Below, piece after piece: positions 1 through 8,884 of a DNA stretch of 64,000 bases (position 1 is its first letter; every line of letters starts with the position of its first letter). The translations under genes and the position numbers were made by a program. A model generated the notes under the pieces. The model worked only from the letters and a program-made list of their open reading frames with translations, was not told the origin of the DNA and did no database searches. Origin of the DNA: Chlorogloeopsis sp. ULAP01 (GTDB taxonomy: Bacteria > Cyanobacteriota > Cyanobacteriia > Cyanobacteriales > Nostocaceae); contig NZ_JAUDRH010000003.1 of the NCBI RefSeq assembly GCF_030381805.1, forward strand, positions 478,305 to 542,304, in the 5' to 3' direction.

Positions 1-77
1 AAGTCACTCATTTAGTTGCTGAATTCTTGCTAATTTTATTCAATTTATATTCCTTTTCATAGAGGCACTGGTACAAA

Positions 78-275
78 ATGATTTGCGGGAAGATGCCTAT
101 GATGATTTTTATGTTGGCTTCTGGATATTTGTTGACAGTCTATTTATTAATCGCACTAGCGAAGCGAGCAGGAAAAAAAAGTACTTCTGCCAGTGCTGGT
201 TTGTCTGCTAATGAAAACTATAGCCAGGAAGCATCAGTACAGCCAAAGGTAACTGAAATCAGTAGTGTACGCTAG
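78..275 (+). CDS. Small hypothetical membrane protein (65 aa)
   Basis: No family recognised. The product begins with a hydrophobic stretch (about residues 8-28, rich in Met, Leu, Ile and Tyr) that looks like one membrane span, followed by a basic patch (AKRAGKK) and a polar Ser/Glu-rich tail. That layout suggests a single-pass protein with a cytosolic tail. It is convergent with murI. No strong ribosome-binding site is visible before the ATG; another in-frame Met follows at codon 6. It could be a small conserved cyanobacterial protein or a chance ORF; the hydrophobic-then-basic order favours a real gene. Confidence 0.5.
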   Translation: MICGKMPMMIFMLASGYLLTVYLLIALAKRAGKKSTSASAGLSANENYSQEASVQPKVTEISSVR

Positions 276-344
276 ATAACAGTCAATCGTCAAGAGTTCC
301 TAGTTTAATGACTGGGAACTTTTGACATAAATTTAGGTTAGTGA

Positions 345-1205
345 CTAATTACTGGAAATTGCAGCATCAGAGAAACAGGCTACCTCAACCATCGGAGTAC
401 AGCCGAGCCACTGGGTTGAAGTTTGAGCAAACTGTTGGGGACAGCCACTGACGAAGAAGCGGGTAGGCAAAGGTGGGTGAGTATTTCTTAACCCAAGTAA
501 GTCTAATTCTTGGCTACACGCAGCCACCACATGAACGGCTGGATCAACTAGTTTGACAGAAGTGGGAAGAAGCGATCGCAATACTGGAGCCAGATGGGGA
601 TAATGGGTACAACCATAGACTAGAGTGTCTATTTGCTGATCTAGTAAAGGCTCTAGGTAGGAACGTGCTACCTCAGTAGTGTAAGGATCGTGAATACGGT
701 TTTGCTCAATTAGCGGCACAAATTCTGGACAGCCGACTTGCCAAACTTGCACTTCTGAATTTATTTCAACAATAGCACGCTTGTAGGCATTGCTTTTAGC
801 TGTTGCTGGAGTAGCAATGATGCCTATACGCTTTCCTTGCTCAACTGCTGCCCTTGCTCCTGGTAGAATCAGTCCCAGAATTGGGATGGTAAATTCGTGA
901 CGCACTGTTTCTAGAGCAAGAGCAGAACTAGTGTTGCAAGCCATAATAACCATTTTGACCTTTTGCTGTTGCATCCAGTTCAGGATTTCACGAACAAACT
1001 GTATAATTTCCGCTTGCGAACGAATTCCGTAGGGAAGTCTGGCTGTATCTCCAAAGTAAATGACTGATTCATTTGAAAGTTGTCGATACAGTTGTCGTAA
1101 TACTGTTAACCCACCCACACCGCTATCAAAAATGCCAATTGGAGCACGTTGGGGTTGTTGGGAAAAATCGTATAAATTGCCTTCAAATATAGAGGTTGGA
1201 ATCAC
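345..1205 (-). CDS. murI: Glutamate racemase MurI
   Basis: Interconverts L- and D-glutamate, supplying D-Glu for peptidoglycan. Family hallmarks are visible: IGIFDSGVGGLTV near the start with the substrate-binding Asp-Ser, the first catalytic Cys in MACNTSSALA, and the second in YGCTHYPHL. The open frame runs upstream to 1295, but the extra ~30 residues (YHYLLIINPYPYK...) do not look like MurI. I chose the GTG at 1205, which gives 286 residues, the usual family length; no clear Shine-Dalgarno sequence supports either start, so the N-terminus is uncertain. It lies just downstream of, and in the same direction as, two cell-wall amidases, a grouping that fits joint cell-wall function. A MITE-like palindrome (1301-1368) separates it from the amidase. 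Confidence 0.93.
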   Translation of the reverse strand: MIPTSIFEGNLYDFSQQPQRAPIGIFDSGVGGLTVLRQLYRQLSNESVIYFGDTARLPYGIRSQAEIIQFVREILNWMQQQKVKMVIMACNTSSALALETVRHEFTIPILGLILPGARAAVEQGKRIGIIATPATAKSNAYKRAIVEINSEVQVWQVGCPEFVPLIEQNRIHDPYTTEVARSYLEPLLDQQIDTLVYGCTHYPHLAPVLRSLLPTSVKLVDPAVHVVAACSQELDLLGLRNTHPPLPTRFFVSGCPQQFAQTSTQWLGCTPMVEVACFSDAAISSN

Positions 1206-1300
1206 AGGCAGCTTTTGAGGTGAGAGTTTTGATTTAAGATACAGGATTTTGTAGGGATATGGGTTAATAATTAGTAGATAGTGGTAAACAACCAACTACT

Positions 1301-1368
1301 GTACGGGCGGGTTTTGTTAATTAACTTTCGGTTCAAACCGATAAATTATCTTCTAAACCCGCCCCTAC
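1301..1368. repeat. MITE-like inverted-repeat element (68 bp)
   Basis: The ends form near-perfect terminal inverted repeats: GTACGGGCGGGTTT at the left, and at the right a sequence whose reverse complement is GTAGGGGCGGGTTT (one mismatch). An inner hairpin (TCGGTT/AACCGA) sits at about 1328-1341. It lies between murI and the upstream amidase. A related, more degenerate element with the same gcgggttt...aaacccgc ends is at 42183-42229. There is no coding capacity, so movement would need a transposase supplied elsewhere. Confidence 0.7.
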
Positions 1369-1412
1369 CAACTACTCGCCGTCTCCCTTATTTAGTAATT
1401 TTTACTAGACTT

Positions 1413-3365
1413 TTATCTTTGTTGTAAGTATTTAATAATACCATGGGCTATTGCTTCTGCCATTCGATTTTGATATTCTGGGTTTCCTAAGCGAGGATTA
1501 TCCTCTCGACCAGTCATGTAACCTGTTTCCACTAAAATTGAGGGCATAGAACTCTTCCTGAGGACGTAAAATCTGGCTTTTCGCGTTCCTCGGTCTTTAA
1601 GAGTAGGGATATTTTGGAGAATAGTAGTGCGAACTACCTCAGCCAAACGGTAGCCACTGTCGTAATAATAAACTTCGAGTCCATTGACATCAGGACGGTT
1701 ATCAATGGCATTTCCATGAACGCTGACAAACAAAGTTGCATTAGCACGCTCTGCTATATCCACTCGTCCTTGCAGTTCTACGAAAAAGTCAGAATTGCGT
1801 GTCAAGACAGTTTGAATGCCATTTTGTTCTAGAACAGCTGCTATTCTTTTACTGATAGGCAGAACAACATCTTTTTCCAGCAACCCACCTAATCCAGGCG
1901 CACCGGAATCTTTGCCGCCATGCCCAGGATCAATAACAACAACAACTCGTCCTCTGGGTGCTGGACGAGGTGGTTGTGGCTGTGCGACTGCATCGGGATT
2001 ATCTGTGCTATTTCCTGAGAGTGGTTGAGGATTAGGTTGTGGTAGGGGTGGAAAAGCGGTAGGGGGTGTGACTGCCCGATTACGTTGTAAATCAAGCGCT
2101 ACAAACCGATCGCCAACTTGGTTAACTTCCCCGATTTGTACTCCTGCTGCTGGTTGGACGTAGACATAAACAGTATGATCGTCTTTTTGTTGCAAGCGTA
2201 CTCGCAGAACAGGACTATTAGCGTCCATTACAGGGCCTCTCACAGGCGCAGCTAGTTTAGCATTGGGAATAATGATGCGAAAAAGACCAGAGGTTCGATC
2301 CCAACCACCGTTAGCTGAGATATTGCGATCGCCTTTAATAATTAATTGTCTGCCAGTAGCACTCAGTTCCACACCCTCAATTGTTGTCATCTCAGTGGTT
2401 GCTGTAGGGATGGGGTTACTATCTGAGGTGGGGCGAGAACTATTATCCCTAGACAATCTCACTGGATTAGTATTGGGTGTGGAGCGAGAATTATTATCTC
2501 TGGACAATCTTACTGGATTAGTATTTGGTAAAACTATTAAACCGCCAATAGCGCTTGTACTTGCCCGCCAATCCGGACTATTTTTGTTCAGTTGCATTGT
2601 CATGCGGACTGTTGGTGGTGTTGTTTCCAATTCTGTGAATTGAATATTGTTAACACCGTAGCGATTTACACTTACATCCCGTTGAGTTAGGCGTGGTGAT
2701 AAAGTTGCGCCAGGGATATCAATATTAATATTATTTTCTGGGGTGCGATTTACTTGCACTTTAGGAACAACACCACTGGTGCGGATGAAAAACCCATCTC
2801 CAGTTATCCGTAAATTTTCTATTTGTGTCGCTCCGGTAATAGCACTAGCAACTGTTGCTTTTTTGACAGTGGTATTTGAAGCGTCTGCGGTTACCACACT
2901 GTAAAGGTTTCTGGTAGGTGCAGCAGCAATTGGCTCAAGTTCTGGCTTTGGTAATTGTACTTGTCTAACTGCTTCACGTTCTGGCTTTGGTAATTGCACT
3001 CGCCAACGACTGGCACTGATGCCCTCAAATTTTACCTTTTGGGGGTCAAGAGTATAACCGGGATTGAGTTCGACTACAACCCGCGTGATTTGGGGGTCAA
3101 ATTGTCCAATTCGGACAGCGCGAATTGCGCCACCGACATTTTGGACAAGCTGTGGACGTCCAAACTTAATCCCTGGCAAATCAATCACCAAGCGCGTCGG
3201 ATTGAAAATCAATTGTGCGGTGGGTTGAACAGCCCCATCAGTGTTAATTTCCAACTGATTTTGATCGGCATCAAAACGCCAAGATTGCAGGTTCGCTGCA
3301 TCAGCAGGCGACGATAACAGGGAGATACTTAAAACAGTACCAGGTATCAACCAGTGTAATTTCAC
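1413..3365 (-). CDS. amiC: N-acetylmuramoyl-L-alanine amidase with AMIN domains (second of tandem pair)
   Basis: Periplasmic zinc amidase that cleaves the MurNAc-L-Ala bond. 650 residues: signal peptide (1-23, ending ADA|A); a first AMIN domain (about 25-130); a linker; a second AMIN-like region (about 175-280) and a third similar stretch (about 325-425); a Pro-rich hinge; and a C-terminal Amidase_3 domain (about 470-650). Visible zinc/catalytic residues: His in VIDPGHGGKDSG, Glu in LLEKDVV, His in VSVHGNA, Glu in ILVETGYMTG. The linker contains two tandem duplications (VQLPKPE repeated; TNPVRLSRDN repeated). Position relative to murI matches AmiC2/HcwA of heterocyst-forming Nostocales, which drills septal nanopores in those organisms (family knowledge); that role is inferred here. 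The ATG has a TCTCCT-complement (AGGAGA) ribosome site. Confidence 0.94.
   Translation of the reverse strand: MKLHWLIPGTVLSISLLSSPADAANLQSWRFDADQNQLEINTDGAVQPTAQLIFNPTRLVIDLPGIKFGRPQLVQNVGGAIRAVRIGQFDPQITRVVVELNPGYTLDPQKVKFEGISASRWRVQLPKPEREAVRQVQLPKPELEPIAAAPTRNLYSVVTADASNTTVKKATVASAITGATQIENLRITGDGFFIRTSGVVPKVQVNRTPENNINIDIPGATLSPRLTQRDVSVNRYGVNNIQFTELETTPPTVRMTMQLNKNSPDWRASTSAIGGLIVLPNTNPVRLSRDNNSRSTPNTNPVRLSRDNSSRPTSDSNPIPTATTEMTTIEGVELSATGRQLIIKGDRNISANGGWDRTSGLFRIIIPNAKLAAPVRGPVMDANSPVLRVRLQQKDDHTVYVYVQPAAGVQIGEVNQVGDRFVALDLQRNRAVTPPTAFPPLPQPNPQPLSGNSTDNPDAVAQPQPPRPAPRGRVVVVIDPGHGGKDSGAPGLGGLLEKDVVLPISKRIAAVLEQNGIQTVLTRNSDFFVELQGRVDIAERANATLFVSVHGNAIDNRPDVNGLEVYYYDSGYRLAEVVRTTILQNIPTLKDRGTRKARFYVLRKSSMPSILVETGYMTGREDNPRLGNPEYQNRMAEAIAHGIIKYLQQR
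2971..3365 (-). repeat. Near-identical 395-bp block shared with 5530-5924
   Basis: The 5' end of this amidase gene matches the 5' end of its tandem neighbour at a constant offset of 2,559 bp, with about five substitutions that I could count. Downstream of the block the two genes differ far more. This pattern fits recent gene conversion or a partial duplication limited to the signal peptide and first AMIN domain. Confidence 0.88.
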
Positions 3366-3995
3366 AATGTTTTCTCCTGATTCACATTTATGAGAATCGT
3401 TAATTAATCAAAGCTTTGACAATTCCTCACACCGTTACCACTGAAACCCTAGCTTTGATGCCGCATACGCATACATCGATTGATGCTTTATTCAAGCATG
3501 AAAGTAGTACTTAATAAAGTTACAGCTAATGGCGTCAAATTCTAGCATGACAATCAGATTTTTTGCTGCCGTGATGACAGAAAAAATAGAGCCGCTATAA
3601 ATAGTAAGTTATACTCACCAAGTGATTAGGACTTAGGTATTCAACATAAGTACTATATGTGGCTTGGGTGTTTCAGCTTGTGTCTGCTGTTTCCGACAAC
3701 TGATACAACAAATATCCAAGTCGAGCGGGATTGTACAAAAGTGGCTGAAACAACAAAGCTTTATATGCACATTATGGTTAATTTGTACAGGATTTAACTC
3801 CTAGAGATAACCAAAATTAACAACAACAGTCAATTCCGTCAACGATATTTAAGGTGGCAAGAAATGTTTTATGTTGCGTAATTTTTGGAAATGTGTGTAT
3901 TAACATCAAGGCAAGAATTGTAAATACCAATATTTAATTGCTAGAAAAGTAGCGTTGCTTCGGCATAAACACTGAAATTTAAAGTATATGTTGAA
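3366..3995. other. Intergenic region between the two amidases
   Basis: No gene seen in 630 bp. Just upstream of the downstream amidase is a 9-bp inverted repeat, ATCAAAGCT (3407-3415) and AGCTTTGAT (3451-3459), enclosing 35 nt. It could fold in the 5' leader of the amidase transcript. The first ~90 nt still resemble the leader of the neighbouring amidase (5925 onward), but the stem is not conserved there. The rest is AT-rich without clear structure. Confidence 0.5.
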
Positions 3996-5924
3996 TCATC
4001 TTTGTTTGAGATATTGGAGAATACCACGAGCGATCGCTTCTGCCATTTGATTTTGGTACCAAGTAGCTCGCAGCCTGGTAATATCCTCTCGTCCTGTCAA
4101 ATAGCCAGTCTCTACAAGAATGGAAGGCATAGAACTTTTCCGGAGGACATAGAATCTGGCTTTGCGGACTCCCCGATCTCTGATATTGACACTTCTAAGA
4201 ATGCTATTGTGGACAATGCGAGCTAGCCTATTACCTGTATCGTAATAATACGTTTCCAAACCATTCACATCCGGACGACCTAAACCCACGGAATTGGCGT
4301 GTATACTAACAAAGACATCAGCATTGGCGCGCTCTGCCATCGCGACTCTTCCCGGTAAGGTGACGAAATAGTCAGAATTCCGTGTGAGTACAACTTGCAC
4401 GCCATTTTGTTGTAAGATTTGCGCCAGCTTTTTACTAATCGGTAGGATGATATCTTTTTCTCGCGTTCCCCCAATACCGATCGCACCTGCGTCTTTACCG
4501 CCATGCCCCGGATCAATCAGGACTACCACTCGCCCATTGACAGCTCGGCGTGGGGGTGCAGCAGGGCGGGGTTTTGGTGGAACTTGACCCTCTGACATTG
4601 GTCGTGGATTGGGTTTTGGTAGGGGAGGTAAAGCAACCGGAGGTGTAACCCGACTAGGTGAGCGGCCAATCGGAGGTAGAATTCGTCCTGATGAACGTTG
4701 TAATTCTAAAGCCAAAAGAGGGCTGTTGAGTCGGTTGAGTTGCCTAATTTGCACTCCTGCCGCAGGCTGAATAAAAATAGCGACAGTGTTGGGATTTTGC
4801 TGTCGCAGGCGTATTCGCAGCAGTGGGCTACTGTCGTTTAATGTAGGGCCTTTGACTGTAGAAGCGAGGCGAGCATTATTAACAGTGATCCGGTACATGA
4901 GCGAGGATCTATCCCAGCCACTGGTAGCAGATAAAGAGCGATCGCCTTTAATTAGTAACTGTGTACCATTGCCAGTCAACTCCACAGATTCAATAGTGGC
5001 TGGCGAGTCTGTTTCCAAAGAGCGAGGAGATGGATTAGTTGGGGTAGAGTTTGATTGCTCTTCTTGTCTGGGAAGGCGAGAAGTGCTACTGGCAGGCAAT
5101 CTACTAACTCCACCACGAGGTAATACTACCAAACCATTACTACCGCTAGGTATGACTCGCCAATCAGGGCTATTTCTATTTACCCGCATTGTTAGGCGAA
5201 CAGTGGGTTTTGAAGTATCCAACTGTGTAAGTTGAACATCACTGACACCATAGCGATTAATTGGCAGCTCGCGTCGCGCCAGATTTGGTGACAAAGCCGC
5301 ATCAGAAATGTCTAGGTAAATATTGGTGCGATCATCGCTGCGTTTGACTTTGACTCCTGGTTTACCACTGCCACTAGTACGGATAAAAAACCCATCTCCT
5401 GTAGCTAGGAAGTTTTCAATTTGAGTTGCAGCTTCTGTTGTTTTGGCGATCGTCTCCTTTTCCCCAGATGGATTGGGAGATTCTGTAGTTACTACACTGT
5501 AAAGATTTCTGTTTGCTAGTGGTGCTGCTGCTTCACGTTCTGGCTTTGGTAATTGCACTCGCCAACGACTGGCACTGATACCCTCAAATTTTACCTTTTG
5601 GGGGTCAAGAGTATAACCGGGATTGAGTTCGACTACAACCCGCGTGATTTGGGGGTCAAATTGTCCAACTCGGACAGCGCGAATTGCGCCACCGACATTT
5701 TGGACAAGCTGTGGACGTCCAAACTTAATCCCTGGCAAATCAATCACCAAGCGTGTCGGATTGAAAATCAATTGTGCGGTGGGTTGAACAGCCCCATCAG
5801 TGTTAATTTCCAACTGATTTCGATCGGCATCAAAACGCCAAGATTGCAGGTTCGCTGCATCAGCAGGCGACGATAACAGGGAGATACTTAAAACAGTACC
5901 AGGTATCAACCAGTGTATTTTCAC
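3996..5924 (-). CDS. amiC: N-acetylmuramoyl-L-alanine amidase with AMIN domains (first of tandem pair)
   Basis: Paralogue of the adjacent amidase, 642 residues with the same plan: signal peptide (1-23), AMIN domain (about 25-130), second AMIN-like region (about 160-275), third weaker region (about 315-410), Pro-rich hinge, and C-terminal Amidase_3 domain (about 455-642). Zinc/catalytic residues are present: His in LIDPGHGGKDAG, Glu in REKDIIL, His in VSIHANSV, Glu in ILVETGYLTG. Residues 1-132 are almost identical to the neighbour, whereas the linkers differ strongly. Being first in the transcription direction, it would correspond to AmiC1 of Nostoc-type tandem pairs. About 630 bp separate the genes, so separate promoters are likely. 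Confidence 0.94.
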   Translation of the reverse strand: MKIHWLIPGTVLSISLLSSPADAANLQSWRFDADRNQLEINTDGAVQPTAQLIFNPTRLVIDLPGIKFGRPQLVQNVGGAIRAVRVGQFDPQITRVVVELNPGYTLDPQKVKFEGISASRWRVQLPKPEREAAAPLANRNLYSVVTTESPNPSGEKETIAKTTEAATQIENFLATGDGFFIRTSGSGKPGVKVKRSDDRTNIYLDISDAALSPNLARRELPINRYGVSDVQLTQLDTSKPTVRLTMRVNRNSPDWRVIPSGSNGLVVLPRGGVSRLPASSTSRLPRQEEQSNSTPTNPSPRSLETDSPATIESVELTGNGTQLLIKGDRSLSATSGWDRSSLMYRITVNNARLASTVKGPTLNDSSPLLRIRLRQQNPNTVAIFIQPAAGVQIRQLNRLNSPLLALELQRSSGRILPPIGRSPSRVTPPVALPPLPKPNPRPMSEGQVPPKPRPAAPPRRAVNGRVVVLIDPGHGGKDAGAIGIGGTREKDIILPISKKLAQILQQNGVQVVLTRNSDYFVTLPGRVAMAERANADVFVSIHANSVGLGRPDVNGLETYYYDTGNRLARIVHNSILRSVNIRDRGVRKARFYVLRKSSMPSILVETGYLTGREDITRLRATWYQNQMAEAIARGILQYLKQR

Positions 5925-6606
5925 AGTGCTTTCTCCTGAGTCGCATTTAAGGGAGCAGTTAATTTATCACAAGTGTTGGTAAATCCTCAGGTAGTCACCA
6001 TCAACTTTTCGCTTTAATGAGTAATTTAAGCTAATTTGTCGCTGGCATTGGCATAACTTTTGTTGTTGTATGGTTAATTTTGCGACCATATTAAAGTTAA
6101 AGCCAATGGTGTGCAATTTTAGCATTGATTCTACCGCTCACTTTGCCACAAAGGTATGGGAATTTAGTTTGCAATGAGCATTAGATTACACCAACAAAAA
6201 ATAACCAAAATTAACAATAGCAGTCAAATACATCAAAATATACTTTATTTTGCAAATAATCCTTTGATTTTTTGACTGTTAGTTTTTGATTCAATTAGTG
6301 ATTAAATTGAGCATTTGTTAACTGATGAGCTAAAACTTGTAAAGACTAATTTTCAAGCGCTTGAAAAATCGCTAAATCAGAACTGAGGAAATAAATTAGG
6401 TATGGGAACAAATAACATTAGTAATATTGGTAGTAATTAAGAAAATCTCCTCAAAAGATCCAATTACAGGCGACGGAGTACGAAGGATAGAAGTTTCCGA
6501 ATACTATCGCAAGATTCTCAACAGTTTCATAGTAGAAGTTACTCATAGCTTTAATTATCGTTCAAGTACAAACGCACTTAAGTGCGTCTGTACTCAGAGA
6601 TTCTAT
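5925..6606. other. Intergenic region upstream of the amidase pair
   Basis: 682 bp with no convincing gene. The part next to the amidase would carry its promoter; an AGGAGA-type site precedes that ATG. The far end holds the strong palindrome listed separately (6566-6593). A short plus-strand open frame near 6427-6663 overlaps the antiporter 3' end and has no coding look. Confidence 0.5.
6566..6593. repeat. 28-bp near-perfect palindrome 3' of the antiporter
   Basis: GTACA-A-ACGCACTT is followed directly by AAGTGCGT-C-TGTAC, giving a 28-bp inverted repeat with one internal mismatch and no loop. It lies just beyond the antiporter stop codon. No T-tract follows on the minus strand, so it is not a classical intrinsic terminator; a small dispersed palindrome or a processing hairpin is more likely. 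Confidence 0.7.
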
Positions 6607-8109
6607 TTATTTATTGCCCTCCGAAGAATTGGGGCTAGGTTCAGAAGCCTTGCCATCATCTGATGTTGACATATTTGTACCAGGTGATTCTATGGCTAAG
6701 GCAGTTTGAGAGGAACTATTTAAGACTAATTGGTCTGAGTCTGCAAGCGCAGTTGTTGGTTCAGGAAACACAAACCGCAACCAAGGAGGGGCTAAAAACG
6801 TTGTGAGGATAACCATCATGATAATGGCTGCCTCCAGTGGTTTTGAGAGAATGCCTATGTTTGATCCTATACCAAGAAATACCAATCCGACTTCACCCCG
6901 TGGAATCATTCCCACACCAATTGCCAAACGATTAATTTGGGATTGACCAAATACGCTTAACCCTGTGACAACTTTACCGAAGATTGCTACTCCAATGAGG
7001 AAACCAGCCATGATTAAACCTTCTCGGTTGCTGGGAATTGCTGGATTTAAAACACCCAAGTCAGTTTTGGCTCCAACAGTGACAAAGAAAATCGGCACCA
7101 GCATATCGGCAATGGGAATAATCTGCTTTTGTAGTTCTTTGCGCTTATCTGTTTCTTCGAGAACTAAACCTGCTGCAAAAGCCCCTAAAATCGCTTCTAG
7201 CTGAATTACGGCGGCAATATATGCCATAACAAAGGCAAAAATGAATGCTGGTATGATCAGTTCACCCCGTGTTTTCAATTTATTAACGATCGCGACAAAG
7301 CTCTTATTGAAAATATTACCCAGTGCGATCGCACCCACAAGAAAAGCACTGGCGCTGATCATCAAATAAACAACTTTGCCTACATCTACTGTGCCATCTT
7401 TAGCCAAGCTTGCTACTACTGCTAGAACGATAATTCCCAATACGTCATCAATAACCGCAGCACCAAGAATAATTTGCCCTTCTTTGGAATTTAAACGTCC
7501 CAGTTCTGATAGCACCTTAGAAGTGATACCAATACTTGTGGCAGTTAACGCCGCCCCAGCAAAAATCGCCGGCACTGCTGGGATACCAAACAAAATCATT
7601 AATCCTGCTGTGCCAGCAGTAAAGGGTACAACCACCCCAACCACTGCCACAATGGCGGCTTGGATGCCCACCTCCATCAAATCTTTTAAGTTCGACTCTA
7701 AACCAATTTCAAACAGCAGGATGATTACACCCAGTTCTGCCAAAACGGAAATTACCTCCGATTGGGCTGCAAACACGGCATCGGCTGCATCAGGACTTAA
7801 ACCGGCAGTAGTTTCCAAAAAAGAAATAATTAAAGAACTAGAACTATCTGCCCCTGCTTCAGGAAACACCAACAAATGTAAGACAGATACACCGACAACT
7901 ACACCACCTACTAATTCACCTAATACAGGCGGCAAACCAAAGCGGTTTGATAGTTCTCCTCCGAGTTTGCTAGCCAAATAAACTACGACTAAACTCAGCA
8001 GCACTGCTGCCACTACCAGCGAACTATCTGCTGTTTCGGCTGTCGTTGCCAACAAAGGTAAAGAAAAGTTAGTTGCACCTAAAAACTGCATTGATTCTAT
8101 AGAAATCAT
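6607..8109 (-). CDS. Cation:proton antiporter (CPA2, NhaS3/KefB type)
   Basis: Integral membrane exchanger of Na+ or K+ for H+. 500 residues with about 12-13 hydrophobic segments after a short leader. Segments matching the Na_H_exchanger family are visible: GLPPVLGELVGGVVVG early, LLFEIGLESNL, then ALTATSIGITSKVLSELG and AAVIDDVLGIIVLA with the acidic pair expected at the ion site, and a late GMIPRGEVGLVFLGIG segment. The Asp-Asp arrangement is the usual electrogenic CPA2 site. The final ~60 residues are polar and Ser-rich with no RCK/TrkA-N domain, so this is the short NhaS-like type, not full KefB. Start chosen at the first ATG; ATG at 8091 is an alternative. Confidence 0.92.
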   Translation of the reverse strand: MISIESMQFLGATNFSLPLLATTAETADSSLVVAAVLLSLVVVYLASKLGGELSNRFGLPPVLGELVGGVVVGVSVLHLLVFPEAGADSSSSLIISFLETTAGLSPDAADAVFAAQSEVISVLAELGVIILLFEIGLESNLKDLMEVGIQAAIVAVVGVVVPFTAGTAGLMILFGIPAVPAIFAGAALTATSIGITSKVLSELGRLNSKEGQIILGAAVIDDVLGIIVLAVVASLAKDGTVDVGKVVYLMISASAFLVGAIALGNIFNKSFVAIVNKLKTRGELIIPAFIFAFVMAYIAAVIQLEAILGAFAAGLVLEETDKRKELQKQIIPIADMLVPIFFVTVGAKTDLGVLNPAIPSNREGLIMAGFLIGVAIFGKVVTGLSVFGQSQINRLAIGVGMIPRGEVGLVFLGIGSNIGILSKPLEAAIIMMVILTTFLAPPWLRFVFPEPTTALADSDQLVLNSSSQTALAIESPGTNMSTSDDGKASEPSPNSSEGNK

Positions 8110-8215
8110 TCCTTCTAATTTACAAGCTGTTGAGCTTCGGCTTTTTGTCTTTTGTCATTTGTCCAGCAAATATCTGTCTTTTGTCATGTGTCTCAAACTA
8201 ATAACTCTTGAGTTA

Positions 8216-8623
8216 CTAGTTATCTGATAATTGTAGAAGGCGTTGCCAGTGAAACTCTGATACTGGGACTACAGATAATCTAGGCAAACGCAACAAGTCA
8301 AAGTTTTCAAAGCTGGTATCTTGTTTAATTTGAGTCAGGGTAACAGGTTGAGGTACTTTTCGCACTACTCGCAAATCTACAACTACTCGCTTGGCGTCGT
8401 TCAATGCTGGATCGGGGTAAGGTTGACTTATTACCTCTGCCAAGCCCATAACTTGTCGTTCATTGCCTGTGTGATAAATTAGTACCAGATCGCCAATCGT
8501 CATTGTACGTAGATGCTTGAGGGCTAGGTTGTTGTTCACTCCATTCCAAACTGTAGTACCATCACGTTCTAAGTCTGAATAGGAATACTCGTGTGGTTCA
8601 GTTTTCAGCAACCAATACGCCAT
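8216..8623 (-). CDS. EVE domain-containing protein
   Basis: Small single-domain protein (135 residues) of the EVE family, related to PUA/YTH folds that read modified bases. Typical features: MAYWLLKTEPHEYSYSDL at the start, TVWNGVNNNLALKHLR, GDLVLIYHTGNERQVMGLAEV, and the C-terminal LRLPRLSVVPVSEFHW. The length equals the family norm. EVE proteins are thought to bind modified nucleotides in DNA or RNA (family knowledge), but the substrate here is unknown. It stands alone between the antiporter and a SIMPL protein, with no restriction or modification genes adjacent. Confidence 0.93.
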   Translation of the reverse strand: MAYWLLKTEPHEYSYSDLERDGTTVWNGVNNNLALKHLRTMTIGDLVLIYHTGNERQVMGLAEVISQPYPDPALNDAKRVVVDLRVVRKVPQPVTLTQIKQDTSFENFDLLRLPRLSVVPVSEFHWQRLLQLSDN

Positions 8624-8784
8624 GAAAGCATCTCCAAAAGTTTGGGTGTAATTTTCTAGGTTTCTAAAAATGTAACCGTTCTAGCTACTTGATATTTAAG
8701 TGCCAAAGTAGAAACACATTACAGTGTAGGCGCAGATGTAAATATTTCGTCAATCAGAGAGATTTTGGTAAAAACCTGCTCGTA

Positions 8785-8852
8785 CATTGGTTAGTGGTTA
8801 ATAGCTAATGGCTAATGGCAATGAACAATTAACAATTAGCAATTAACAACCA
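8785..8852. repeat. Degenerate heptamer (STRR-like) repeat tract
   Basis: A run of ggttagt/ggttaat/agctaatggctaatggc followed by aacaattaacaattagcaattaac. Related tracts occur at about 13627-13691, 24059-24155, 29651-29690 and 42653-42690. Such short tandem repeats are typical of Nostocales intergenic DNA and have no known function. Confidence 0.7.
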
Positions 8853-8884
8853 AATAATTATTTTTTCGAGGAGTGATATCTCAA

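Noticed and set aside
1816..2095. Short plus- and minus-strand frames inside the amidase gene
   Set aside because: Alternative-frame shadows of a clearly coding, full-length amidase domain.
3407..3459. Yfr1-like RNA (tcctcacac motif between inverted repeats)
   Set aside because: The motif is only partial, sits in a loop instead of between two stems, has no terminator, and is not kept in the paralogous leader.
8216..8623. EVE protein as part of a restriction or defence system
   Set aside because: No nuclease, methylase or AAA gene adjacent; EVE proteins also occur singly as housekeeping genes.
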